Shown in pieces: positions 15,783-24,423 of a DNA stretch of 64,000 nt; the first letter of the stretch is position 1; every line of letters starts with the position of its first letter. Both the position numbers and the translations under genes were made by a program. The stretch spans positions 1 to 64,000 of the forward strand of contig NZ_FRDK01000002.1 of NCBI RefSeq assembly GCF_900143245.1, read 5' to 3'. Below the pieces are notes generated by a model that had not been told where the DNA came from, ran no database searches, and was given only the letters and a program-made list of their open reading frames with translations. This DNA is from Flavobacterium fryxellicola (GTDB taxonomy: Bacteria > Bacteroidota > Bacteroidia > Flavobacteriales > Flavobacteriaceae).

Positions 15783-17153
15783 TTAATTTTTGGAAAGAAT
15801 TCCCGCAGTATGAAGCAATTCGTATTGTTTCATGAGCGCATCGATTCTGGTAGCTATTCTATTAAACTTGGCATGAAGTAAAGCGTTATCAGCATCCACC
15901 ATTTCAGTAATTAAAACAAGTTGGTTGAGGTATTTTACTTTTACAATGCGATAATTCTCTTGGGCTAAATCCAATGCTTTCTTGGTCACCAGCAATTGCT
16001 CGCTTATTTCCTGATATTGGGTGTGCTGCTTAAATACTTTATCAGTCATCTCATTTTTAACCATTTCCGATTCATTTTGCTGCAATTCTAATTTTAGGTT
16101 AGCCACTTGAACGTGCACCTTATTTTTGTACAAACCTGACAAATCATACGTAGCTTCCACCCCTATTTGGCCTATGGTATATAAAAAAGGCATATCCAAT
16201 CGAAACGCCATGTAATTAGGGTACCGTAAATTGTAATTTCCAAAAAATCCAATTTTAGGCAGATACTTTGCCTTGACCATTTTTAGCTCCGTCTTTTTGA
16301 CCGCTACTTCCCCGCTCGCCATTTTCATTTCCTCATTTTGCATGGTCTTCTTAAAATAGAAATCATAATCCTTCATCGCATCTCTATCAAATAGGCCTGT
16401 TGTATCTATTGTAATATTGGATTCCTCCGGCAATTGCAATACGGTTTTCAGCTCTTGAAGTGCAATCGTGCTATTTTTTTTGTTCGTCAAAGCACTCAGT
16501 TCCCGATCTGAAAGTTGTAATTCCGCACGCAAGACTTCATTTTTAGTCACTGTTCCAAACGCCTTAAATGCTTTTACCTCTTTTAATCGCTCTACTTCTT
16601 CTTTAATGCTTTCTTCAATAATTTTTTGAAGTTCCATCATTTTGTAAATACCCAAAAAAGTAGCCGCAACCTCTAGACGCACATCATTCTCCGCCTTCTC
16701 TACGTTGATTTCTGCAATTTCACTTTGTTGTCTTGATTTTTTTATCGCATTGTTGATGCCATTTGCCTCGTAAATAGGCATGCGGAAGTTTGAAACGGCA
16801 TCGTAGATCAAATTACCTGGCAGTGGCGCAATCGTTTCTTTTTGGCTAAAAAAACCACCACGATACTGTGTTAAATCTGATAATTGCGAATACATGGCAT
16901 TAAAATGAACTTCGGGTAAACGAAGATTTTTAGCAGTTCTAATTTCTGTCTCCGTAATCTTTCTTTGGATTTGGGCTTTTCGAATGGTCCTGTTATTTTC
17001 GTTGGCAATTCGCATCGCTTCAGGTAAAGTGAGTGAAACGGACTGTTGGGCTTGTACTGCCATTGCGTATGGAAACAAGAGTAAGGTTAACCATACACTT
17101 TTTAAAAAATTAATCTTAGGTTGTTCTGGTAAAACCTGTTTTTTAAGAAACAT
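15783..17153 (-). CDS. TolC-family outer-membrane efflux protein
   Basis: This protein of about 456 residues has a signal peptide ending near AVQAQ. It has two repeated OEP halves rich in long helices. The N-half begins SLTLPEAMRIANENNRTI, a classic TolC-family opening. The second half starts near MKDYDFYFKKTMQNEEMKMA. It forms the trimeric outer-membrane duct for the EmrA/EmrB-like proteins encoded just downstream. I chose the ATG giving MFLKKQVLPE at 17153; an ATG eight codons upstream (17177) would put extra hydrophobic residues ahead of the signal peptide. It is the first gene of the three-gene operon, with an AraC regulator gene on the same strand upstream. Confidence 0.88.
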   Translation of the reverse strand: MFLKKQVLPEQPKINFLKSVWLTLLLFPYAMAVQAQQSVSLTLPEAMRIANENNRTIRKAQIQRKITETEIRTAKNLRLPEVHFNAMYSQLSDLTQYRGGFFSQKETIAPLPGNLIYDAVSNFRMPIYEANGINNAIKKSRQQSEIAEINVEKAENDVRLEVAATFLGIYKMMELQKIIEESIKEEVERLKEVKAFKAFGTVTKNEVLRAELQLSDRELSALTNKKNSTIALQELKTVLQLPEESNITIDTTGLFDRDAMKDYDFYFKKTMQNEEMKMASGEVAVKKTELKMVKAKYLPKIGFFGNYNLRYPNYMAFRLDMPFLYTIGQIGVEATYDLSGLYKNKVHVQVANLKLELQQNESEMVKNEMTDKVFKQHTQYQEISEQLLVTKKALDLAQENYRIVKVKYLNQLVLITEMVDADNALLHAKFNRIATRIDALMKQYELLHTAGILSKN

Positions 17154-17275
17154 AATAAAGATAAAATAATAGTACACAAAGGTCTTTAATTTTATTCATG
17201 TTGTAAAAACATCAAAAGTCAAATATGTATTCATATCGGACAAAATTAAAAATGAATGTGATTCGGATTATGGGC

Positions 17276-18097
17276 TTATCCTTTTTTCAGTATTTCGACA
17301 CCATTTAGATAATCAGAAGGGCGCTGTCCTAATATTTTGAAAAAGGTATTACTGAACGTGGGAACACTGTTGTATCCAACAGTCCGCGCCACCTCGCTGA
17401 TGGAAAGTTTTTTTTCAAGTAACAATTCTATTGCTTTCAAAATTCTTCGAATCGTAAAATATTGAATAAAAGACATGCCTAAATCTTTTTGAAATAAACG
17501 GTACAGCGATCGCTCACTAAAACCAAAGCGACTGGCCAGGTCCGAAAACAAAATCGTATCTCCCCAGTTTTTTTCTAAATAGTCAATAATCTTAAGCAAC
17601 CGCCTGTCTTTAGGAGATGGTACGGACAAAGGCAATTTAGTCAGGCAAATTTCTGGTAAAATGGCTTTTATAGCATTGGCAATAATAAAATTTCGACTCC
17701 CTTTTTTCAGGTTTCCGTTCCATCGATTCGTGAAAAGCATCATTTGCAACAAAAGATCGTTAATAGGATAAATCCCTTCTGTTTCATAAAAAGATTCTTC
17801 ATCCTTTTCAATAGGAAAATACAAATTTCGCATCATCACTTTTTCAGAACTAGGATGAATGCTGTGTGCTACACCGCCAGGAATCCATATAAAATGCCGA
17901 GCTGGGAGGAAATATGTCCTTGTTTCGGTGGTGACATAAACAATACCACCTTCGGAATAAAGCATTTGAGCTTTATCATGCTTGTGAGTTGGAATCAATA
18001 ATTCCCCCATTAAATCATGATGACAATAAATACTTTTTTTATCGGCATCTACTTCTTTAATGTAATATTTCTCTCTGGAAACTGCTACTAAATCCAT
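17276..18097 (-). CDS. AraC-family regulator with cupin-like N-terminal domain
   Basis: This 273-residue protein has an N-terminal AraC-binding/cupin half. LIPTHKHDKAQMLY contains the HxH-type cupin residues and FIWIPGGVAHSIHP the second motif. The C-terminal AraC domain spans about residues 165-265, with HTH-1 in LFSDLASRFGFSERSLYRLF and HTH-2 in ISEVARTVGYNSVPTFSNTF. The gene is immediately upstream of the tripartite efflux operon in the same direction, so it probably controls that operon in response to a pump substrate; this is inferred from position. It is divergent from the CoA-transferase gene at 18254, with about 156 bases between their starts. Confidence 0.87.
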   Translation of the reverse strand: MDLVAVSREKYYIKEVDADKKSIYCHHDLMGELLIPTHKHDKAQMLYSEGGIVYVTTETRTYFLPARHFIWIPGGVAHSIHPSSEKVMMRNLYFPIEKDEESFYETEGIYPINDLLLQMMLFTNRWNGNLKKGSRNFIIANAIKAILPEICLTKLPLSVPSPKDRRLLKIIDYLEKNWGDTILFSDLASRFGFSERSLYRLFQKDLGMSFIQYFTIRRILKAIELLLEKKLSISEVARTVGYNSVPTFSNTFFKILGQRPSDYLNGVEILKKG

Positions 18098-18253
18098 TGT
18101 GGCTTATCTGAATATATTTATGGCGTATTAGGATACAAAACCAATGCGTAATTGTATTAAAATTGTATAGCAAATAAATCAAATTAAAAATAATTGATTT
18201 AATCTTTATTAAAACATCAAATTTCCGTTAATTTTATTAGTAAAAAACCAATT

Positions 18254-19753
18254 ATGCAATCGGATAGAATCAAATTTCAAAGTTACAAAGACAAAGTTAT
18301 TACAGCGCAGGAAGCAGCTTTTTTTTTCAAGGACAAAATGACCGTTGGGACCAGTGGTTTTACAAAAGCTGGCGATAGTAAAGCAGTTTTACCTGCTTTT
18401 GCAGAAAGAGCAAAATTTGAAAATATTGCAATTACTTTGATTACCGGTGCCTCTTTAGGACAAACCACCGACACTGATTTAGCTAATAATAATGCTTTGT
18501 ATAAAAGAATGCCTTTCCAGTCCGATGCTGCACTGAGAAAAAAAATAAACGATGGCGAAATACTTTATATTGACCAACATTTAAGTGAAACGGCTGAAAT
18601 GTTAGAAAATAAGCACCTGCCAAAAATTGATATTGCGGTAATTGAAGCCACCTATATTGATGAAAATGGAAATATTATTCCCACGACTTCTGTAGGGAAC
18701 TCGCCTACATTTGCTCATTTAGCGGATAAAATTATAATTGAAATAAACACTTCTATTCCACTGGAATTCAAAGGCATTCATGATGTTTATATTTCTGAAA
18801 ATTATCCAAACCGACAAATTCTCAATGTGACGGCTTCAAACGATAGAATTGGTCAGGATTATATTACCATTGATTCTAAAAAAGTGGTGGGAATTGTTTT
18901 TACAGAAATTCTAGACAGTCCAGCTCAGCCTACAGAAATAGATGTAAAAACTGCCGCTATTGCCGAGCATCTTTTAGGCTTTTTAGAAAATGAAATTACA
19001 GCAGGGCGCTTAACAAATTCGTTGATGCCACTTCAAGCTGGAATTGGAAAAGTTGCCAATGCAGTTATGTCTGGATTTGTGAAAAGTAGTTTTGAGAATT
19101 TAGTGATGTATTCCGAAGTTTTGCAAGACAGCACATTTGAACTTGTAGATAGCGGAAAAATGAATTTCGCTTCGGCTTCTTCCATTACAGTATCAGAAAA
19201 TTGTTATAAAAAAATACTAGCTAATTTCGATTTTTATAAAGATAAGATGCTGCTTCGTCCGCAAACCATAAGTAATTCGGCTGAGGTCATCAGAAGATTA
19301 GGCGTTATTGCAATCAATACGGCGATAGAATTTGACATTTACGGCAATGTAAATTCAACGCATATTGCCGGAACCAAGATGATGAACGGAATTGGCGGGT
19401 CAGGTGATTTTGCTCGAAATGCCTATCTGAGTATTTTTGTAACGCAATCCTCCTCTAAAGAAGGAAATGCTGTCTCTCATGTTTTGCCTATGGTTTCCCA
19501 TGTAGATCATACGGAACACGATGTCGATGTTTTGATCACGGAGCAAGGAGTCGCTGATTTAAGAGGACTGGCGCCAAGAGAACGCGCCAAAGTAATTATC
19601 GAAAATTGTGTTCATCCCGAGTACAAAGAAGAACTATCCGATTATTTTAATCGCTCCAAACTTCGCGGTGGTCACACACCACATCTTCTGGAAGAAGCTT
19701 TTAAATTTCATTTGCGTTTCTTGCAAACCAGTTCCATGAAAAAAATGCTTTAA
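18254..19753 (+). CDS. Acetyl-CoA hydrolase/succinate CoA-transferase family protein
   Basis: This 499-residue cytoplasmic enzyme belongs to the Cat1/AarC-type CoA-transferase family. The order is an N-terminal Rossmann-like half (TVGTSGFTKAGDSKAV), then QAGIGKVANAVMSGF, and YSEVLQD (Glu about 288), where the family's catalytic glutamate forms the CoA thioester. GIGGSGDFARNAYLS and EQGVADLRGLAPRERA close the C-half. Members swap CoA between succinate, acetate or propionate; substrate choice cannot be read here. Length is typical. It probably has its own promoter in the AT-rich gap shared with the divergent AraC gene. Confidence 0.9.
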   Translation: MQSDRIKFQSYKDKVITAQEAAFFFKDKMTVGTSGFTKAGDSKAVLPAFAERAKFENIAITLITGASLGQTTDTDLANNNALYKRMPFQSDAALRKKINDGEILYIDQHLSETAEMLENKHLPKIDIAVIEATYIDENGNIIPTTSVGNSPTFAHLADKIIIEINTSIPLEFKGIHDVYISENYPNRQILNVTASNDRIGQDYITIDSKKVVGIVFTEILDSPAQPTEIDVKTAAIAEHLLGFLENEITAGRLTNSLMPLQAGIGKVANAVMSGFVKSSFENLVMYSEVLQDSTFELVDSGKMNFASASSITVSENCYKKILANFDFYKDKMLLRPQTISNSAEVIRRLGVIAINTAIEFDIYGNVNSTHIAGTKMMNGIGGSGDFARNAYLSIFVTQSSSKEGNAVSHVLPMVSHVDHTEHDVDVLITEQGVADLRGLAPRERAKVIIENCVHPEYKEELSDYFNRSKLRGGHTPHLLEEAFKFHLRFLQTSSMKKML

Positions 19754-20103
19754 ACGATTTATCCTTAATCCAATCGAACCTTTCAGGATAATACTGGATG
19801 CAGTTCAGAAAAGTACCCATCGTTTTCCCTTATCGAAATTTCTTAAAAAAGACAAAGTTCACTATTCGCTATCTAACCTTGCTGATTGCAATCCAAAAGA
19901 CAGTCCATAATTATAATTAATTTAGAAAAAAGAACAGTTTTCTAGACTCCGTTTGGTTTTAACTTACTACTAAAGGGTAAAGAATTGATTTAGTTGGTTT
20001 TCGTTTCACTAATATTGCGTAGTTTTGACCGTAGCACTTTGTCTTTCTGCTGCTCTATTTCAATGGAAAACAGACATTATAAAAAAATTTAAAAAAAACA
20101 ATA
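19754..20103. other. Intergenic region with one promoter-like box
   Basis: About 350 bases without a gene. A TAGTTTTG box at 20020-20027 fits the TAnnTTTG consensus and lies 77 bases before the thioesterase start. Nothing else recognised. Confidence 0.45.
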
Positions 20104-20541
20104 ATGACATCTTTTAGCAAAGAATTATCCTTTCGTTGGTCTGACTTAGACCCTAATTTTCATGTACGCCACAGTGCTTATTATGACTTTGGTGCGCAGC
20201 ATCGTATTGAAATTTTAGAAGGTTTAGGCCTAACAATGAAAGTTTTACAGGCGCAGCATTTTGGTCCAATTCTTTTTAGAGAAGAATGTATTTTTAGAAA
20301 AGAAATAAAACTTTCTGATAAAATCATAATGCGTACAAAAATTTCTAAAATGAAACCCGATGCTTCACGATGGTCTATTGTGCATGAGTTTTTGAATGAA
20401 GAAGATAAACTTTGCGCCATAATAACTGTTGATGGGGCATGGATGGATACAAAATTGCGCAAAATTGCTCACCCTACACCTGAAATCGCTGTTGAAGCCA
20501 TCAGTCTTTTTCCTAAAAGTGAAGATTTTGTAAGTCTTTAA
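20104..20541 (+). CDS. Hotdog-fold acyl-CoA thioesterase
   Basis: This 145-residue protein has the 4-hydroxybenzoyl-CoA thioesterase-type hotdog fold. It opens with FRWSDLDPNFHVRHSAYYD, where the aspartate-proline-asparagine-x-HV motif normally carries the catalytic acid. The usual Asn-Asn before the tyrosine is replaced by Arg-His-Ser. A long helix (GAQHRIEILEGLGL) and the beta strands of the hotdog sheet follow. Such enzymes hydrolyse acyl-CoA thioesters. The physiological acyl group is unknown. It precedes a b561-like cytochrome gene on the same strand but is separated by 86 bases. Confidence 0.82.
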   Translation: MTSFSKELSFRWSDLDPNFHVRHSAYYDFGAQHRIEILEGLGLTMKVLQAQHFGPILFREECIFRKEIKLSDKIIMRTKISKMKPDASRWSIVHEFLNEEDKLCAIITVDGAWMDTKLRKIAHPTPEIAVEAISLFPKSEDFVSL

Positions 20542-20627
20542 TAAATTAAAGAATCCAATCCTATTTGCTGTATCATTTCTACTTAATTAAGGTTTAAAAA
20601 AGAGTAATCAACTAATTCTAAAAAATC

Positions 20628-21206
20628 ATGAGAACAAGAAGCTACTCCGTCACTTATAGAATTATGCATTGGTCCATTGCAATTTGTTTCATGGCAATGC
20701 TTTTTACTATATTTTTAAGACTTACGTGGATGAACAAAAACAATGTCGCTCAAATCATTCAAGATTATTTAGCGACTACAAATCAAACGTTATCACAAGA
20801 CCAGCTCCTTACACTTGCCAAAAAAATAAGAAAACCCATGTGGGATTGGCATATTTATATTGGATATGCTTTGGTAGGTTTGTACAGCATCCGCATTTTG
20901 CTTCCGTTTTTTGGACAGATGAAGTTCTCTAGTCCTTTTAGTCGTGGCCTCACGGTCCAGGAAAAATTCCAATATTACATTTATGCTATTTTTTACGTCT
21001 GTGTAGCCATTTCTCTAACGACAGGTTTAATTATCGTTTTAGGTCCAAAAAATTTAAAAGAAGCCATGGAGCAAATACACGTACTTTCTATTTACTATTT
21101 GTTGGCCTTTATCGTTCTTCACTTAGGAGGTGTTTTTTTATCAGAATTTACGAATCAGAATGGTTTGATTTCGAGAATTATCAGTGGGTCAAAAAAGGAA
21201 AAGTAA
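20628..21206 (+). CDS. Cytochrome b561-like di-haem membrane protein
   Basis: This 192-residue protein has four hydrophobic helices, each holding a plausible haem-ligand histidine: IMHWSIAICF (His about 14), WDWHIYIGYALVGLYS, a third helix FYVCVAISLTTGLIIVLG, and HVLSIYYLLAFIVLHLGG with two histidines. This arrangement fits the bacterial cytochrome b561/YceJ and Ni-hydrogenase cytochrome b type, which passes electrons across the inner membrane. A loop between helices 1 and 2 (about residues 40-75) is polar. No partner oxidase or dehydrogenase is next to it, so its donor is unknown. Confidence 0.78.
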   Translation: MRTRSYSVTYRIMHWSIAICFMAMLFTIFLRLTWMNKNNVAQIIQDYLATTNQTLSQDQLLTLAKKIRKPMWDWHIYIGYALVGLYSIRILLPFFGQMKFSSPFSRGLTVQEKFQYYIYAIFYVCVAISLTTGLIIVLGPKNLKEAMEQIHVLSIYYLLAFIVLHLGGVFLSEFTNQNGLISRIISGSKKEK

Positions 21207-21309
21207 ATCAGGATGGAGTAAAAATATTTGCTTCCCGCATGTAACCCTGTCTATTTATACTTTTATAATTATGTTTTAATTTAGCTACTAATCCATAAAA
21301 ACATCAATA

Positions 21310-22119
21310 ATGAAATTATCAAAACTAGTCCTGGTATTGCTATTAATTTTGACATTTAGCAGTTTTAAATCATTCTATAAGGATTATAAAAGAGTACCGT
21401 CTAAAGCGTCAACTGAGGAATATTACCAAATTAAAACGTATATTCTTAAAACCGTACAACAAGAACAAACTACTGATCTGTATTTAAAAGAGGCTTATTT
21501 ACCCGGTTTAAAAAAACTGGGAATCAAAAATATAGGTGTTTTTAAACCTTTAACTAACAATAAGGATACGCTCAAAAAAATCATCGTGATCATCCCTTTT
21601 TCTTCTTTAGAAGAATTTCTTAAACTAGACAAAAAACTAGCAAAAGACAAAAGTTACATGATTGCAGGTGCTCCCTACTTAAATGCAACGCAAAAGCAGC
21701 CACCTTACCTGAGAATAGAATCCGTTTTACTAAAAGCTTTTTCAGATCATCCGTTACTAAAAAAACCAGTATTGAATAGCATAAGAAAGAATCGTGTTTA
21801 TGAGTTAAGAAGCTATGAATCAGCAACTGAAACAATTTATGCCAACAAAGTAGATATGTTTAATGATGGAGGAGAAATAAAACTGTTTGATAAACTCGGA
21901 TTTAACGCCGTCTTTTATGGTGAAGTCATCTCCGGTGGAAAAATGCCAAACCTAATGTACCTGACCACTTTTGCTGATAAGGCCAGTCGAGAAGCACATT
22001 GGAACTCTTTTTCAGAAGCTCCAGAATGGAAAGAAATGTCATCCCTGCCAAAATATCAAAATAATGTATCACACATGGATATCACTTTTATGTTTCCTAC
22101 TGACTATTCTGATTATTAA
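21310..22119 (+). CDS. NIPSNAP-family protein with signal peptide
   Basis: This 269-residue protein begins with a signal-like segment (LSKLVLVLLLILTFSSF). It holds two ferredoxin-like alpha/beta halves. The C-terminal half VYELRSYESATETIYANKVD, then FNAVFYGEVISGGKMPNLMY and the pattern W..F..APEW match the NIPSNAP fold. The N-terminal half has the weaker equivalent YYQIKTYIL. NIPSNAP proteins are dimeric alpha/beta barrels without a clear enzyme activity in bacteria. Export is predicted from the N-terminus. It stands alone between unrelated genes. Confidence 0.8.
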   Translation: MKLSKLVLVLLLILTFSSFKSFYKDYKRVPSKASTEEYYQIKTYILKTVQQEQTTDLYLKEAYLPGLKKLGIKNIGVFKPLTNNKDTLKKIIVIIPFSSLEEFLKLDKKLAKDKSYMIAGAPYLNATQKQPPYLRIESVLLKAFSDHPLLKKPVLNSIRKNRVYELRSYESATETIYANKVDMFNDGGEIKLFDKLGFNAVFYGEVISGGKMPNLMYLTTFADKASREAHWNSFSEAPEWKEMSSLPKYQNNVSHMDITFMFPTDYSDY

Positions 22120-22574
22120 TTTTAAAATATAAGTACAACCTTTACTACCGATTGTAAGTTCATTGTAATCTGACGAACACCTCTAGGAGACTCTACTTCT
22201 AGTACAGCAGCATAGTATCAGATCACAGGAAACGAACCCATAAATTCGTTTGGTAAATTGAACAACCATTGAACAACACCGTTGTACTTTTTTATATCAA
22301 CACCATCATAAAAGTCATCTTAAGTGCCAATTTACAGAGAATAGTAGTTGTTGCATAACACTATTTGAATACCTATTTACCCTAACCGTTGTCTGTTGCC
22401 AAGTATTCCTTTATAGCACTCATTAGTGAAAATTAATACTATCATTTACATTCCGTTTTTTACAAATTCAAAGTTAAAACGTTTTCATTACCCTTCTTAA
22501 TTGTTAAAAATAAGGATTAGGTTGGTTCGTGTACCATCTTATAAATTTCAGTATCTTTAGTACCAAATTAAGCT
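22120..22574. other. Intergenic region, no gene found
   Basis: About 455 bases. I see no coding frame or RNA-like structure. A promoter-like TATCTTTA near 22552 (one change from consensus) lies about 15 bases before the Na/Pi cotransporter start, rather close for a normal leader. Confidence 0.4.
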
Positions 22575-24257
22575 ATGGAAACTTTCAATACAATACTAAA
22601 ACTAGGTGCTGGCGTGGGTTTATTCCTTTTCGCTATTTACCTAGTTGAGGAATCCCTAAAAAATCTCTCTGGAAGAAGTTTCAAACTATTTCTGCAACGG
22701 ATTACAAAAAACAACATTGGCGCTGTAGTGGGTGGTACCATTGTTACTGGTATTCTCCAGAGCAGTTCTATGGTGTCTTTAATGGTTTTAGCATTTGTTG
22801 GCGCTGGTGTTTTTACAATGAAAAATGCAATGGCCATTATCCTTGGTGCAAATTTGGGAACAACAATTGCCAGTTGGTTAGTGGCTACACTCGGATTTAA
22901 AACGAATATTGAAGCAATTGCTTATCCAGCCGTTTGCTTAGGCGGTTTTCTGCTGATCCTATTTGGAAACCGAAAAAACATAAAATACGTTTCTTATTTT
23001 CTTTTGGGATTTGGTTTGATGTTCATCGGGCTTTCCTTTATGAAATCAGCGATGGAATCACAAGTTCAGCACTTTGACTTTGCGCATTATGCTTCAATGC
23101 CATTACTTGTTTTTCTGATTATTGGTTTTTTAATCACGCTAATTGTACAGTCCAGCTCCGTAACCATGGCATTAACACTAAGCGCATTAAACGCTGGAGC
23201 AATTGGATTTCCTATGGCAGCTGCTATAGTTCTAGGCGGAGAAACCGGGACTATTATTAAAATTTTAGTAAGTGCCATAGGTGGTAATGCCTCAAAAAAA
23301 AGAGTAGCCCTGGGCAATTTATTTTTCAATGTTTTCATTACTGCCATTGCCTTTGTATTGTTAAAGCCCATTCTATTCCTAATTACTGATGTCATCAAAA
23401 TTAAAGATCCATTGATTGGTTTGGTTACTTTTTCTAGTCTAATCAATTTATTAGCCATCGTGCTATTTCTTCCAGTATTAGATTCATTTACTAAATTTTT
23501 AGAGCGTTTTTTCAAAAATACGGATAGCAATACTGCGGCTTTTATAGGCCATGCTTCCATCGAAGAACCGGAATCGGCATTGGATTTATTTCGTATAGAG
23601 GCCAACTACTTTATACACAACTCGATACTTTTCAATCTGGAATTGTTTAAAATCAACAACTTCGATTTTCACAAACAAAGTGATTTTACAGCAATTAATG
23701 AAAAACGGAACTATAATTCGAAAACAAGTGAAGAAAAATATGAGTTTCTGAAACAGCTCCAAGGCGAGTTACAGGCGTTCCATCTAAAATTACGAGCAAA
23801 GTTGAACAGTAAACAAAGTTCAGAACTCAACCAATTAATATCTGCCGTCCGAAGTTCTATGCATGCTGTAAAAAGTGTAAAAGACATTGGTAGTAATATT
23901 ACAAATCTGAGCCACTCTTCAAAAGATATCAAATACCAATTTTTTATGCACCATAAAAAAGAAACTGAAAGCCTCTATTTAAAATTAAATGAACTGTTAA
24001 TCAGCGAAAAACAGTCTAGTTTTGAAGAACTTGTGTCTCTATTTGACAGCATTCAAAAAAACTATACCTCGGCGCTTAATACCTTTTACACAGAAGTGCA
24101 ACTTACTACAATTGAAAGTATCGATATAACGACGGTCATCAATTTTAATAGGGAACTTTTTACCGCCAACAAAGCGATTTTAATGGCTGTGAAAGACCTA
24201 TTATTAGAGGAGAAAGTAGCGGGACATTTTAATGAAATTCCCATTTATAAGACCTAA
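22575..24257 (+). CDS. Na+/phosphate cotransporter with PhoU-like C-terminal domain
   Basis: This 560-residue inner-membrane protein has two Na_Pi_cotrans repeats carrying the signature QSSS: ILQSSSMVSLMVL (Ser about 63-65) and IVQSSSVTMALTL (about 193-195). This inverted pair forms the SLC34/NptA transport core. The last 200 residues are helical and hydrophilic (for example EEKYEFLKQLQGELQAFHLK), resembling the PhoU-like regulatory domain found on bacterial homologues. It probably imports phosphate with sodium. Full-length and monocistronic. Confidence 0.92.
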   Translation: METFNTILKLGAGVGLFLFAIYLVEESLKNLSGRSFKLFLQRITKNNIGAVVGGTIVTGILQSSSMVSLMVLAFVGAGVFTMKNAMAIILGANLGTTIASWLVATLGFKTNIEAIAYPAVCLGGFLLILFGNRKNIKYVSYFLLGFGLMFIGLSFMKSAMESQVQHFDFAHYASMPLLVFLIIGFLITLIVQSSSVTMALTLSALNAGAIGFPMAAAIVLGGETGTIIKILVSAIGGNASKKRVALGNLFFNVFITAIAFVLLKPILFLITDVIKIKDPLIGLVTFSSLINLLAIVLFLPVLDSFTKFLERFFKNTDSNTAAFIGHASIEEPESALDLFRIEANYFIHNSILFNLELFKINNFDFHKQSDFTAINEKRNYNSKTSEEKYEFLKQLQGELQAFHLKLRAKLNSKQSSELNQLISAVRSSMHAVKSVKDIGSNITNLSHSSKDIKYQFFMHHKKETESLYLKLNELLISEKQSSFEELVSLFDSIQKNYTSALNTFYTEVQLTTIESIDITTVINFNRELFTANKAILMAVKDLLLEEKVAGHFNEIPIYKT

Positions 24258-24384
24258 AGGACACTTGTTTCAATCGTAATAGACTCGAAAATTTTACAAC
24301 TTTATTCTTAAATTATATAAGCTTTTTAACAATCAATTTTTAACCTTTACAGGCTATTGTGTTTGGGATTGAAATTGCAATTCT

Positions 24385-24405
24385 GATTTAAATTTGCTAT
24401 TTTTA
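24385..24405 (+). promoter_or_regulatory. Promoter-like box before tamB
   Basis: TATTTTTA near 24398 is one base from TAnnTTTG, with a TTG-containing stretch about 20 to 25 bases upstream. It favours the downstream TTG at 24424 as the tamB start. Confidence 0.4.
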
Positions 24406-24423
24406 GCCAAAAATTTACCTCGT